From: Erigeron canadensis
Taxonomy: Eukaryota > Streptophyta > Magnoliopsida > Asterales > Asteraceae
Length of the DNA: 64,000 bases
Direction: 5' to 3'
NCBI RefSeq assembly: GCF_010389155.1
Contig: NC_057765.1
Location: 310,001 to 374,000 of the forward strand
Shown in pieces: positions 11,354-22,861 of the stretch. A program made the position numbers and the translations under genes. The notes beneath the pieces were generated by a model. It saw nothing but the letters and a program-made list of their open reading frames with translations. It did no database searches and had not been told where the DNA came from. Position 1 is the first letter of the stretch, and each line of letters starts with the position of its first letter.

Positions 11354-12879
11354 CACTACTAGAAAAAATACCTTTAATGACACTGATTGCGTGTCATAAA
11401 AGGGGTCAGATGACACGCTTTTTGGTGTCATAAATCGACCCGTCATAAAGCTTTATGACACGCATTTCGCGCGTCATGAATTTATGACACGCTTTTATGA
11501 CACCCTTTTACGACACACTTTTATGACACTATTTTATGACACCTTTTTTGCGTTTCATGGTTCAAAACTTTTTTTTTAAAAAAATATTTTTTATAAAATT
11601 ACTAATATCCACCAATTAAATTACAGTTAATCTCATAATACAAATAAAATACACAAATAGCAAAAGAGCGCATTTCATATATATCAAAACAATGTGTTTC
11701 ATACAACCACAAGTTATTTTAAAATTCTAATAACCATATAAGTTTACAACCATTAAATTATATAGAATTCAAAACCGGTAAATAAAGTTTGATCGATGCC
11801 TATCCAATTTGCTATCAAGTCGTTCTTCAGTGATTCGGCTTTCTGCAACAATGAGAAATATCACAATTAGACTAAATGGTACTGGTAACCAGAAAATTGT
11901 TAGAAGCATCTAAACCTTATTCATCTAAACGAATATGTCCAAGATGCATAACAATCCATAAGCTTGAAATATAATATTGCAGTTGATACTATGTAGAAAG
12001 TCAATTGCAACATGTGTTGCAAAGTAATTGTAAGACTTAAGAAATTGAATTACTCTGAAAGTCTGACCTTTGATCATTTTGTTGTTATAGTAAAAGTGAC
12101 TAAAATACATGTTCCCATAACTCTAATTCGACACTTACAGGTCAAGTCCCCTTCACTCATGTAGCTAATAATGCCCTTATATCAAAAGTTCCACCATATC
12201 CTAGGCCAACAGCCAAAACCATGGGCATAATGAATTCCCACAAATGTCAAGAATGCATCCCAATTCTCTGATATTATTACCGCTACAACACACCCCATTC
12301 TATTTTTTTTAAAAAGGCAAATTCACCATCGAATCATTCAACTGTTGAAAAAAGCAATCTTAATTAAAATAAGCATATTAAATAAGTGGCTGCACCATTC
12401 CATGCGTACTAACATTAAGGTTGGATGGTGTGAGAGAAACCACACCGCGGTCCAGCACACCACGGTTAGCACCGCATTGCACCAAATTTTCAGGGGTCAA
12501 ACCACACCACTACCAGTGTCTTTTTATATCAAGTGATCTGTGTGAGCACACCGGGTAAAAAGTGATTTTGTGTCGTTTTCAATAAGGCGACTTTCTATTT
12601 TGATGTGGTCACATTGTCCACCCTAAAGTCCTAACAACAGGCCTTAATAAGAACTGTCATTAACTAACTAACAAGCAATGATATGCACTTCAGAGTTCAC
12701 CCTAATACATTTATTAAAACGTGTGAAAAAACGACAACGAAATTTACCATGATACCATCTTAAATCCAAAACAGCGATAGAGTTAAACCTCTTAATACTA
12801 AGAGATACTAATACGTGACAATAGTTAACAACTTGTAGAAAAACAGTAGCAAAAGGCAATAGAAAAGGGTGACATACTT

Positions 12880-13174
12880 TGTAGAGTAATTGTACTGCTC
12901 TGCCTGCTTCCTACTCTTTCTGACCAAGACTCGCGAATCAGGCCCCATCCCACTGTAAGAGAAGAAATAAACTGTGAAGAAGCACAAGACACTTTGTATA
13001 GCAGATTATTCTAAAGATGCGATTTTCTTTATGTGTAATAGGCTAAGAGGAGGACTGGTGCATCAAAACAAATAAAACTTATTACTGAAACTTATATGCA
13101 ATGTTCAGTAGAAATTAAGAATCTCACCTATATACTACTCCAATGTTAGGAGTCAATATCTGAATCTTTTGCAC
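12880..13174 (-). pseudogene. Captured fragment of 20S proteasome subunit alpha type-2 (PAB) gene
   Basis: Two consecutive exons with their intron survive. Exon 13174-13128 encodes VQKIQILTPNIGVVY plus two bases, bounded by CAG and GTGAG. Exon 12952 to about 12880 continues in phase as SGMGPDSRVLVRKSRKQAEQY. Together they match the central part of plant PAB1/PAB2, an outer-ring subunit of the 20S proteasome. The conserved phase and intact splice sites show capture of genomic DNA, not of cDNA. The frame then degrades beyond AEQY. The rest of the subunit is absent, so no functional protein is possible. Confidence 0.8.
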
Positions 13175-13906
13175 CTGACAAAGAAAACATATTTCAGTAT
13201 GAGAATACTTGTATGTATTGTGCTGGAAAATAGATAATACAAACCAAAGTTGCATAACACAAAGTGGCATATAACTGGGCTATGTTCCAAGAGAATGCAA
13301 CTCACTAAACAAACAAAGTTATCAATCTTCTCTACATCTGAGCAAAAAATGCAAGATTTGTGACAGTCGTTGATACTATCTTAATGTTATCGAGATACAA
13401 GCCCATGTGATCGAGGAACCGGTATAGATGAGCTAAGAAGAGTAATTAATCACAGCTATACGTCATTATCTACAATAAGTAAGCATTGTATGTTGCGGTT
13501 TTCTGTGACGAATTTTCCTACTTTGTATATTGGCTCAAAGATAGCATGTACATGTGATGTTCTCTACGGCCATGTGCTACTTGCAAACAAAGTCATTACT
13601 CGATTTTATCAGCTTCGTGCCTTCGTCATGAACTTCTTTGAAGTTATCAGGCTTATTGCAAAACATACTAAAGAAAATGAGTGAGTGGTTAAACGATAAG
13701 GCATTCTCAGTATCGCCTGATTTAAATTAATCAAAGAGTTGTATATATCTCAAACAGACAAGGTGAATAACCAATTCATTATCAGACACTAAGTGCTCTT
13801 GACATCAACTAGACTGTACAACTCATTACATAACAAAGCAATGTGAAGAACCCATATAAACAAACCTATTGATCTTTCCAGAACATATCTGAAGTGCATA
13901 AACATT

Positions 13907-14115
13907 CTGCTCCCCGAGATCGTTCCTTTCCAACAAAATATGTTGTCTTCCTCATGAAATGCAGATATTCCAGAATCGCCACTCATCTATACATATAAGA
14001 ATCACATTGATTAAACACAATATATTCGATTTCTATCTTCCGAAATTCAACTTTCGAACAAATCTTACCATTAGGGCTATGAGTTCTGACTGTAATCTGT
14101 TACAATCGAAGACAT
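13907..14115 (-). pseudogene. Captured fragment of a UBC19/20-type (E2-C) ubiquitin-conjugating enzyme gene
   Basis: Two exon pieces are separated by an intron (13987-14068, GTAAG..TATAG). The first (about 14110-14069) encodes NRLQSELIALM. The second (13986 to about 13907) encodes MSGDSGISAFHEEDNIFCWKG and then TISGS. These match the start of the UBC fold in plant UBC19/UBC20, the E2 partners of the anaphase-promoting complex. The family normally has Pro where this copy has His (SAF-H-EED). The catalytic Cys region and C-terminus are missing. It is on the same strand as the proteasome fragment and upstream of it, so one transcript could cross both. Confidence 0.75.
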
Positions 14116-15114
14116 ACCAAAAAAGTATTTATATACCAAAAAAATAAAGAAACAAAAATATATACCATGCGTCTTTGCACCACCACATCTCACCACAACA
14201 AAACTAGTCTTCCTCTCTGAAACTCAATCAATCAACCATTCAAATCAGGACTGCTGACTGCAATTGAGTCGAGCTTTTATTGAAGTTGAGTTCAAAGTTT
14301 AAAAATCGAGCTTGAAATGTATACCGAGCCAATCTCAAGCTTTTAAGATCTCGATCGGCTCTGCTTGCTCAAGCTCTTATCAAGCTATTCCGGCCTGAGG
14401 TAATATGTATCTGATTTACAAAACATATATCGTTGTTCGAGATTATGATATAAAGGCTTTCGGCTTTCGTTCTGATATACATATGTATAACATTAAGCGA
14501 CACTTGCTATTCTTATTCGTTTCGGCAATGCAACTTCAGATATAAACTTGAGCTTTTTTAATCGAGCTCGGGCCATCTAGGCAATGCAACTTCAGGTTTC
14601 TATGTATATATATACACACACACATACATACATACAACAAAAATGATGATTAAATGTAAAATGAAACGATTACAAAGTTATAATTAACAATATCTAATGG
14701 AACAATTGAATTTGAGGATAATGAAACACCCTGGAAGGAAATTGCGACAAGTGAAATTGGTGGACAGGGCTGATGCTGCTGTTGATGAAGTTCCAACCAT
14801 CAAATTCGCAGCCGCAATCTGAATATTAAAACAAAATATCATATATCTTCACTCGAGATCTGAAAAATAAAACAAAATATCAAAACAACAAATTTGGAAA
14901 TAAATTTTTATAATCATATCTATTGATGAAACCCCTAATCTTAAAATGAAAATTTGAAAGATTTATGATCCGAATCAAAACAGATTTATTACCCGATTCA
15001 CGGCGGCTTTGATTACCCATGACGGCGACCTTGGTGATGGTGAAACAAATGGTGGCCGCAAATGAAAGGGGAGAGATTGAGAGAGGAAACGACTGGGGTC
15101 GTTATACTTAGCCT

Positions 15115-15305
15115 GTGTTCTTGAGTTTTTTTATAAAGAAAGGGGAAAAAAGTGAAGAGAGATGAATGGAAGAGAAAGAGGTGATTTTCCTTCCTTCTAA
15201 ATCATCCCAAAAAGGGAAAAATATCCTTAACAAAACCTATTAAATTCTCTTCCCATATCATTTCTTTTCCTTTCTCTTTTTCTCTTAAATAAAACTCAAG
15301 AACAC
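15115..15305. mobile_element. MITE nested inside the CACTA element
   Basis: The ends are inverted: GTGTTCTTGAGTTTTTTTAT on the left and the complement of GTGTTCTTGAGTTTTATTTA on the right, about 190 bp apart. A partial further copy of the right end (AAAACTCAAGAACATA) follows at about 15350-15366. No clear target duplication was found. The interior is purine-rich and non-coding. Confidence 0.55.
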
Positions 15306-16045
15306 AATTTTTTTAAAAATCCTTCTTAATCTTTTCCTTTCCTTTTAAATAAAAACTCAAGAACATAGCTTTAGGGTTATTTTTGGGGTTTTTTTTTATG
15401 TTTTAGTGGAAAATATAAGTTTTTTTAACAAAATTATAAGACGACACTCAGGGATGACACGCAAAAAAAGTGTATCCCGTGTTATACCACCTTTTTTTTA
15501 TGACACTAAAAATTGTGTGTCATAAACCCTTTAGATTTTACAAATTATGACAGGATTTTTATGACATACGTTTTTGCTTGTCATTAAAATGCGAGTGTCA
15601 TAATTTTGGTGTCATTAAAGGCTATTTTTCTAGTAGTGTAAATATATACATAAATATCATATATCTAAAAAAGTAAGAATCAAAGTCATAGTAGTTTCAC
15701 CGCGTAGCAATGAAGATCCGTCATTGGTGAATCGCTTTCATATGTTCGATGGATCCGAGTTTCACATATCTGTAAAAAAAAAAATTAGATCTAACAAAAA
15801 TAGATAAAAATATTAAATCTGGCTAGAAATATGCAAAATGGCTCGACTTTAACATTGGTTTCAATATTTTTTTACGTGGCTTTTGTTTGTTTAAAAATCT
15901 AAAGATGAAGGAGAAATGGTTGGGGTTTGATGATAGATTGATTGGTGTTCTTTTGAGTGATTTTGGTGGTTGGGTAAGAGAAGTAATAAGATGATCATTG
16001 TGAAAGATATGGAGAAAGATAAAGTCGAAGGAGAAACACAAAATG

Positions 16046-16255
16046 AGACAACAACAACAAGACCAATCCCTGGCGGGATATGGGGGAGGTGAGATGTAGA
16101 TAGTCTTACCTCTACCCAAAGGTAGAGAGACTGCTTCCAATAGGGACATCCGGTCACAAGGAGATGAAAATCGAAGAGTGAAGAAAGTTCAATCACCGTA
16201 CCTGTTGTCCGAAAATAGCGTAAGACTGTATACCTGTCAGATGAGTATCCCCGAC
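16046..16255 (+). repeat. ACAACA-headed dispersed retroposon-like repeat, copy 1
   Basis: Starts with (ACA)n, then a CCAATCCCTGGCGGGATATG-type block, GAGATGTAGATAGTCTTACC, a GGTAGAGAGACTGCTTCC block and a downstream GTATCCCCGACAAC segment. Copy 2 at 21743-21955 has the same order. A partial inverted copy lies at about 61690-61800. I have seen this type of repeat in many dicots but cannot assign its class from sequence. Confidence 0.5.
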
Positions 16256-16601
16256 AACATTAAGAGTAGAGAAAAGTAGAATACAAGCTACCTTGATAAC
16301 TTAAAGCATAAGATCAACAATACACATACAATAGCAACCATAATGAACGAAGACAGTTTTAAAAGTGTTGGAGTATAAAGCATAAAAAACACAAAATGAG
16401 AGATAAGTGAAATCCAAGGGATATGAAGCGTTAGATGTGGTGATTTGGCAATTCAAAGGATCTTCCTTTTTACTTTAAGCCGTTCGATTGGTTTTATCCC
16501 ACTACAATTAAATTTTGGTGTACAATTATTATTATCATATTTTAAGCTAATGTTAAAAAAATATATCATATTTTAAACTCTAATATATGTATATTAGTAT
16601 A

Positions 16602-17937
16602 CTAGTGCTAACACGTGAAGTTCATTATGTGTTTTGATTTGATTAAAAAACAAAAATAACTTTTAAATTGAAAAATAACACAAAAATTAAATTTATAAAA
16701 TATATATTGTATAAGTAATTACCCAAATTAAACACACACAAACGGACAGTAGACCTGATCATGTGTAGTATGGCTAGTGATAAGTACATGATCGTCATAG
16801 AGACTCTTGCAAATGCTAGTCTAATGATATGTGTAATTCTAGCGGTTGTGGGTTGTCACAATTTCCTATTACAAAATACAATAAAGTAAAAGGAAGTCCG
16901 CCACTGCTTGAACCGTGAACATTCCCAATTAATATTTATTAGTCTTAACGCAAATGAATGAATAAATTAATTCGTTTAGACAATTAATATAATTTAATAA
17001 TCTATGGCTTAATTAGCATGTGTGTGTCTTTGAGCCTAAATTTGATTATAGGAATATTAAGTCACGTATATAGCATAACTAGTGTTCATGTCCGTCAATT
17101 GGACCACGGTAGTCTTAAAATATATCAATCTTATAATAATTGTAAAACAAAAGTGTATGACCAATATCACAACTTAGTGAATACGAAAAATAGAGAAGAA
17201 ATATATGAAAATTAAAACCATATAATTATTGATTCCAGTTTATCTTTTTTTTCTACTTTAGTTAAATAAAAAGAGAAACAAAAAGTGCATGACTAATATC
17301 ACAATTTAATCAATATGGAAGTTAAAGAAGAAACATATGAAAATTAATTACATATAAATATTGATTCCAGTTTACTTTTTTTTTCCCCAACTTTAGTTAA
17401 ATAAAAAGAGAAACAAAAAGTGCATAAGTAATATCATAATTTAATCAATACGAAAGCTAAATAAGAAATATATATAAAAATTTAATCCATATAAATATTG
17501 ATTCCAGATTATCTTTTTTTTTCCAACTTTAGTTAAATAAAAAGAAAAACAAAAAGTGCATGACTAATATCACAATTTAATCAATACGAAAGTTAAAGAA
17601 GAAACATATGGAAATTAAATTCATATAAATATTGATTCTAGTTTACCTTTATTTTTTTTTTAACTTTAGTTAAATAAAAAGATAAACTAAAAGTGTATAA
17701 ATATCTTTACTTTTTTGCCATAGGTTTTTTCTTAGAGTTGAGAATATGTAAAGGTTTTTTCTATGTGGTATATATATAGATAATAATAATAAAGATTTTT
17801 TTTATTAAAGATCGACCATTTTTAATATATAAATATTTAAAAAATAGAGGATTAATAAAGAGTGAGTATCTAGGCTAAAAAAGGGGGGTTAGGATGTCAA
17901 GTGTATCCTCAACCTCCTCTTCTAGTTTTATTATAGA
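16602..17937 (-). mobile_element. Non-autonomous Helitron, minus strand, with internal tandem repeats
   Basis: On the minus strand the element begins TCTATAATAAAACTAGAAGA, preceded by A at 17938. It ends with a weak hairpin (ACAC..GTGT), then TTAGCACTAG followed by T. Termini and A|T insertion fit Helitrons. It carries no RepHel coding. Most of the middle is a tandem array of about 134 bp units (17130-17700). Confidence 0.65.
17130..17700. repeat. Tandem repeat, about 134-bp unit, four to five copies
   Basis: The words ATTGATTCCAG, CTTTAGTTAAATAAAAAGA and AAAAGTGCATGACTAATATC recur in order. GATTCCAG (GATTCTA in the last copy) falls at about 17231, 17363, 17500 and 17634, a spacing of 132-137 bp. 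Units differ by small indels, mostly in the poly-T tract. Confidence 0.8.
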
Positions 17938-18054
17938 TATTGGTAAGATACACTTTCCAAAACATGCTAGTTAAGCCCTTGCATTTTCCCAATGTTCATA
18001 ATCTCACTTATAACTCATTTAATGATTACATGAACATTTATCAGAAACACTTTA

Positions 18055-18755
18055 GACTGAACGGAGTGGGGTGACTTCTTACGACCCTCGCCTTTTGACA
18101 CCCAAAGTCACCCCCCACACCACCCACCTTGGCCGACTTTTCTGTTGCCCGACCTCCACATCTCGCCCTCCTCCCTTTTGACTTTCACGTTGACTGTGGC
18201 AAAAGTAATGTTGGACAGAGTTTTTAATCTGTTTTTATCTATTATATTATATTTATGTGTGTGTGGGGGGGGGGGGGGGTATGTGTGTTGATTGAAGAAG
18301 AAAATTTGGATGGTTTTGAATAAATTTCCATTCGGTCGTTACTGAATGAAGAAGATGAATTGGGTTTGTCTTTTTGTGATTTTTTAATCTATTATTTTAT
18401 GATATTTCCAATTTATACCCCTCAAGTGTTGTGTATTTACAAATGGCTTTTAACTTTTATTTAGTTGTAACTTTTTTTTTAATTTTAATATGTAATAGAT
18501 TTTATGTTTTAAAATTTTGGTATGTTTTTTATATATAAATACACTACTTTTAATTAAATATAATAATTTTAATAAATAACAAAGTATTAAAAAAATAAAA
18601 ATAAATAAAACCAATCATTGGAAGTGCCACATGGCACAAGTCACCCTCCTTAAAAACCCACTCATTTCTATATTTTTGGTAAGCAACTCTTTCTAACCTA
18701 CATAACACATGACATAAGTTGCCTCTCTCTCCCTTTATTCCCACTCCCCTTAGTC
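18055..18755. mobile_element. Non-autonomous PIF/Harbinger element related to the one at 31327
   Basis: The left end, GACTGAACGGAGTGGGGTGA, mirrors the right end (complement of GACTAAGGGGAGTGGGAATA). These are variants of the ends of the Harbinger element at 31327-33753, and the right subterminal GCCACATGGC..CCTTAAAAA block is shared too. TTA precedes the left end (18052-18054), but the right flank has mutated or differs (GAT). The interior has no transposase and includes a 15-G run at 18265-18279. Confidence 0.6.
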
Positions 18756-19269
18756 GATCTTATGATTTCATGCATCATCATTAATCATTATATTAATCAT
18801 TTTAATCACGTAATTGATGTAAATGATTAATGAAAATATTTTAAAAAATAAACTACTAATGATATAATTTAATCATTAAAAGTATTTTAAATTTACCTTA
18901 TAACTTTCAACAGGAGAGTTAGTTTTTTGTATTAGATAACATAGATAGAGTCTAGTATCTAAAAGTAGATATATATTTAAAAAAGTATATGTAAAAATAA
19001 ATGTATAACTAATCAAAATTTTAGTTCATATCACCATTTAATTTGAAATATAGTGATATTATATTTCAAATGAAATGAGAAAAATGAATACATGGCTGTT
19101 AAATAACTAAGTTTAGGTGTGAATAATCATATATTAATTTTTTTTAATATAAATAATGGATAAGATTGGGGCTCATGTTTTATATAGATTAAAAAATTAA
19201 GATGTGGGGATTCTATACACAAATTTAAGTATCTAACTACACATAGTCTCACTCATATATATATATACA
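18756..19269. other. AT-rich spacer, nothing recognised
   Basis: Gap between a Harbinger-type element and a Helitron 3' end. No coding or repeat boundary is visible. Confidence 0.4.
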
Positions 19270-19310
19270 CTAGGGTTTTTTACCCGCATGATGTGCGGTT
19301 ATTTCCTTAG
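19270..19310 (-). mobile_element. Helitron 3' terminus (minus strand), 5' end not found
   Basis: The minus strand reads CCGCAC-ATCAT-GCGGG hairpin, TAAAAAACC, then CTAG followed by T. The hairpin is nearly the same as that of the Helitron ending at 28195, so the two belong to one family. The 5' end must lie to the right but I could not place it. It may be cut by the element starting at 19597. Confidence 0.6.
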
Positions 19311-19596
19311 ATGTTTAATAAAATGAGTTTTTGATGGTAAATTGTTATATTTGACTAATAATAAAATGAGATTTGTAAGGGAATATCACATAATAGATGA
19401 TGTTAACATCATATAAGTTATCCTCAATTACCAATTTATTTAAATTAAATAGTTTGTCAAATATACACGATCAATCTAACAATAATAATAAAACAACTTC
19501 ATAAATTAATTTTTAAATAAATCTCCACCCTTATATAAAAAATTTACATTTAAGTTAAGACCTTTAAATTGTCTTGATTACATTACTTCCCAATTA

Positions 19597-20236
19597 CTAT
19601 ATATATTAAAGGGCATGGCTATGAATAGTGCCATGCCCATTAATATTTTGCCACTTGTCAACAATCAACGTTCAACACGTGTCACTTGATCAATGGTTGA
19701 TTTTACACCCGTATCGCTATTCAGATTTTGTCATATTGGATTCCGTTTGGGTTTTTTCTCTTTTGGTTATTCTTGATTTTTTCCATAGATTTTTTTGCAT
19801 AGTAAACCGCCTACGTGTGAGTTGCTATTTGTTGATGTCAAACCCCGTACCACTATTCAGACTTTGCTAAATCGCATTCTTTACGGATTTTCTACTACAG
19901 GTTACTTTTTAGTTTTTTTCCACATTATTAAGTCATCCAACTTTTTAGTGTCATCCAACCTTTTTGTGTCACGCGTCGTATCACAATTTACATTTTATTA
20001 CATCGCATCCACTTGAACGCTCAACTAAGATCTTGATGTTTTTGCTATATCATATCCCGTTCGGTTTCTACTACGAATTACTTTTTGATTTTTTGCACAC
20101 TTTTAAACAAACATATTCATGACAAAATAATTTCTAATTAATAAGTGGTTGAAGGTTCAACACATATACACCACAATAATATAAGCGTTTCAACAAGACA
20201 ACTGAGGCCCCGCAACGCGGGGTCTGAATTTCCTAG
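19597..20236 (+). mobile_element. Helitron-like element of the same family as that at 1532-2320
   Basis: The 5' side (CTATATATATTAAAGGGC, then a GGGCATGG..CCATGCCC palindrome) and 3' side (hairpin CCCCGC-AAC-GCGGGG, then about ten bases and CTAG) are Helitron-like. The interior shares the ATTCAGATTTTGTCATATTG / GGATTCCGTTTGGG unit with the array at 1560-2290. The base after CTAG is C, not the usual T. Short open frames here are non-genic. Confidence 0.6.
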
Positions 20237-20318
20237 CTTTTAATTAATATACAAACTTTAATATTATTAACTATAACTAATATACGTATAACAATTTGAA
20301 TCTTAATCTTTATCTTTA

Positions 20319-21093
20319 TCTTTATATATACTAAAAGACAACTGTTCTAACCTCAATTGACCGATCACATCTCTTAATTTTCAAAAATTAATTAAATCAA
20401 CACATGTCTAAATTAATTTACACTTTTTGACTTTCCATCATCAATTTACACTTTAACCCTATTTACGAACAATTAATATTTTATTACATAATGTTTATCT
20501 AATAACAAATTAATATTTGTATCAATATTTTATTAATTGTAATATTGTTGTTATTAGTAATTGTAAATCAGACTATAATTAGGATAATCATTGTTGTCAT
20601 TAGTTTTTGGAATCAAACTATATTTAGGATACATATTTTTCTTATATAAACTGAACCTTATAAATAAAATCAGAACACACGAAATAATTGAAAACCCCAT
20701 GAACCAGCTGCTACTTTTATTGTTCTTAACAATTATGACTAATGAAAATACAATTACTTATTGTGCAAGACATCAATGATAACCCGGTCAATTGTATAAT
20801 TAAAGTTCAGATATTGCTTCTCGTGGCTAACGAAACTAAAATTACTTTGTTGGAAGACATCAATGAGAACTCGGTTAATTGTATAATCAATTTTAAGATA
20901 TTGCTTATCTGGAAAGGTTTGTATAAAAGAGACTCTCTATACCATCCAACCTTGATATGATCTAGCATTTAGTGTTAAGGTTTAAATATCTCAAGTATAT
21001 TTTTACATTTAAAGTATAAATATTTTTTTTATTTTTATATTAATTCTTATATTGATAATGTTATAAACTCGTGTATTTGACACGAGTCTAAAA
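20319..21093 (+). mobile_element. Non-autonomous Helitron A
   Basis: Starts A|TCTTTATATATACTAAAAGA followed by CAACTG. Its 3' region has the hairpin CTCGTG-TATTTGA-CACGAG and TCTAAAA, directly abutting the TCTATATATACTAAAAGA start of the next Helitron. The terminal CTAR of A appears to be missing, as expected if the next element inserted there. No coding. Confidence 0.6.
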
Positions 21094-22861
21094 TCTATAT
21101 ATACTAAAAGACAACTAATCTAACCTTAATTGGTAAATCATAGCTCTCGATTTCTCTAAATTAACTTAATAAACATGTGACTAAATTCAATTTCAATAAT
21201 AAGTTATATTAATTAGAAACATAGGTCAATCCCAAGTTAGCAGGATAAATAGTCCATCTAATAAGTTACGAGTATATTATTTATAATAAAATAAAATATA
21301 TAATAATCGATCTCTGTTAATTTGTTTTGCAACTCATTAACCTACTGATATTAATATTAGTACCGGTAGTATATCATTATCTAATCTAGGAGATAATTAT
21401 TATGATATTATGATATATCTATATGGCCACTTGTTTTGTAATTATGCAGCCAGTATATAATTTCATAATCTCTTATATAAATAAAATAAAGTTATTTTTA
21501 TTTTGTATAAATTTATAATGTCATAATTATTTTTATTTATTTTCAAAAACTCTTAACCTTTTTATTTTGTACAAATTATTTATCTTAAGCTCTTTATTTT
21601 GAATTCTATATCTACCATTGATTTACGTTAGAGACTTTTTACTTTTTCATCGCCATAATCAATTTATATATTAATGTTTATCTATATAAGTATGTTGCTA
21701 TCTGCATATCAAAAGTTATAATGTATTGACAACAAATTACATACAACAACAACAACAACGATACCCAATCCGGCAAAAGGCGAGTTTGGCGGAGGTAGAA
21801 TGTAGACAACCTTACCCCTATACGAAAGTACAGAGGTTGCTTCCAGAAGGTTCTCTAGCCAAAAAGAGGCAAAAGATAGAAAATGTAAAAAGTTTAGTAA
21901 CCATACATGTCGGTCGAGTATCGTCTGACTACATTACAATTAGAGAAGAATAGCAGACACCACATAACACACTTTAGCGCAAAATGGATAATACATAATA
22001 AAAAGGGCATTTAAACCTATTAAACATGTCCATGTGCGAACAACCAAGCATGGATTCAACAATTACAAGTAGTATGCGTAATAACTCCCATAAACCCCCT
22101 CCCAACAAACCAAAGAAGCAAATAGGGTTGAACCTGACATACATAAAACTCTCTTAAATTACATACATAAGTCTATATATTCTTTGGTTTTAGCTTTTTA
22201 ATTAAGCGGCCCAGGTTGAACCCGAGTTTATTAGCTAGTTATGAATAATCATAAAATTTTAGTTGGCATATATGTTGTCAAAAAGGTAGCTTTTGTTGGA
22301 TTTTAATGGTTAGTCTATGTATACGATTTTTTATGATTTTTAAATAGTAATTTTTTTTTCTTCTACTTTATACCCATGTCAAATACATGGGAAACGGGAT
22401 TGATTCTCAATATGAATTCTACTATTATTCCTATTTGTAGTTTGTTGGAGAAAGTGATGAAAGACTAGGGTTATTACCATTGATCTTCTTTTAGAATAGA
22501 TGGAAACGTCATATAACAAGTTGTTTTGCAGGTAAAGTCATACTATTATTGACTCTCAGTATGATTTCAACGGTCGTCGCTCTTTGTAGTTTGTTGGAGA
22601 ATGTGATGAATTAGTGTTATGCTATATTGCGATTGATTCTCTTTGGATAGATGAAACAGGCAGTGGACAAGTTGTTTCGTGGGTAAATTCCTATTACTAT
22701 TGATTATCGGCATGAATTCTACTATTATTGTTATTTATGATAATTATTCAATTAGTATATTTGTAAAAAAAAAAAAAAAAGTTTTTTATATTACATATAT
22801 TTGATTTTATCTTAAAAACATTTTAGATATTCCGTATATTTGACACGGGTCTAAATCTATA
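21094..22861 (+). mobile_element. Non-autonomous Helitron B, adjoining Helitron A head-to-tail
   Basis: Starts A|TCTATATATACTAAAAGACA and ends near the hairpin CCGT-ATATTTGAC-ACGG followed by GTCTAAATCTA. The terminal bases are blurred, so the right border is uncertain by about 10 bp. An ACAACA-headed repeat (21743-21955) lies inside. Its 5' end is close to that of Helitron A, so they are related copies. Confidence 0.55.
21743..21955 (+). repeat. ACAACA-headed dispersed repeat, copy 2
   Basis: (ACA)n, then ATACCCAATCCGGCAAAAGG, GTAGAATGTAGACAACCTTA, CAGAGGTTGCTTCCAGAAGG and GTCGAGTATCGTCTGAC, in the same order as the copy at 16046-16255. The open frame 21726-21953 runs through it by chance. 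Confidence 0.55.

Larger units (their letters stand above)
11354..15638. mobile_element. CACTA (En/Spm) transposon, 4.3 kb, carrying host gene fragments
   Basis: Both ends are inverted copies of CACTACTAGAAAAA followed by a CCTTTAATGACAC-like block, and both are flanked by TAA (11351-11353 and 15639-15641), a 3-bp duplication as expected for CACTA. Each end has many subterminal TATGACAC/GTGTCATAA words. No TNP1- or TNP2-like coding is visible, so it must rely on a transposase from elsewhere. Instead, the minus strand of the interior carries exon-intron pieces of cellular genes: a UBC19/20-type E2 at 13907-14115 and a 20S proteasome alpha-2 at 12880-13174. A coding-like minus-strand stretch at about 13340-13435 (LYRFLDHMGLYLDNIK) is not identified. 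A MITE is nested at 15115-15305. Confidence 0.85.

Noticed and set aside
13789..13986. A functional small E2 ubiquitin-conjugating gene
   Set aside because: Only the N-terminal part of the fold is present; the catalytic cysteine region is missing and it lies inside a CACTA element.
16591..16608. Right end of the CACTA-like element starting at 10754
   Set aside because: ACTAGTG at 16601 fits a Helitron 3' end better (hairpin and a matching 5' terminus at 17937), and inward sequence does not mirror CACTAGTACAGATTT.
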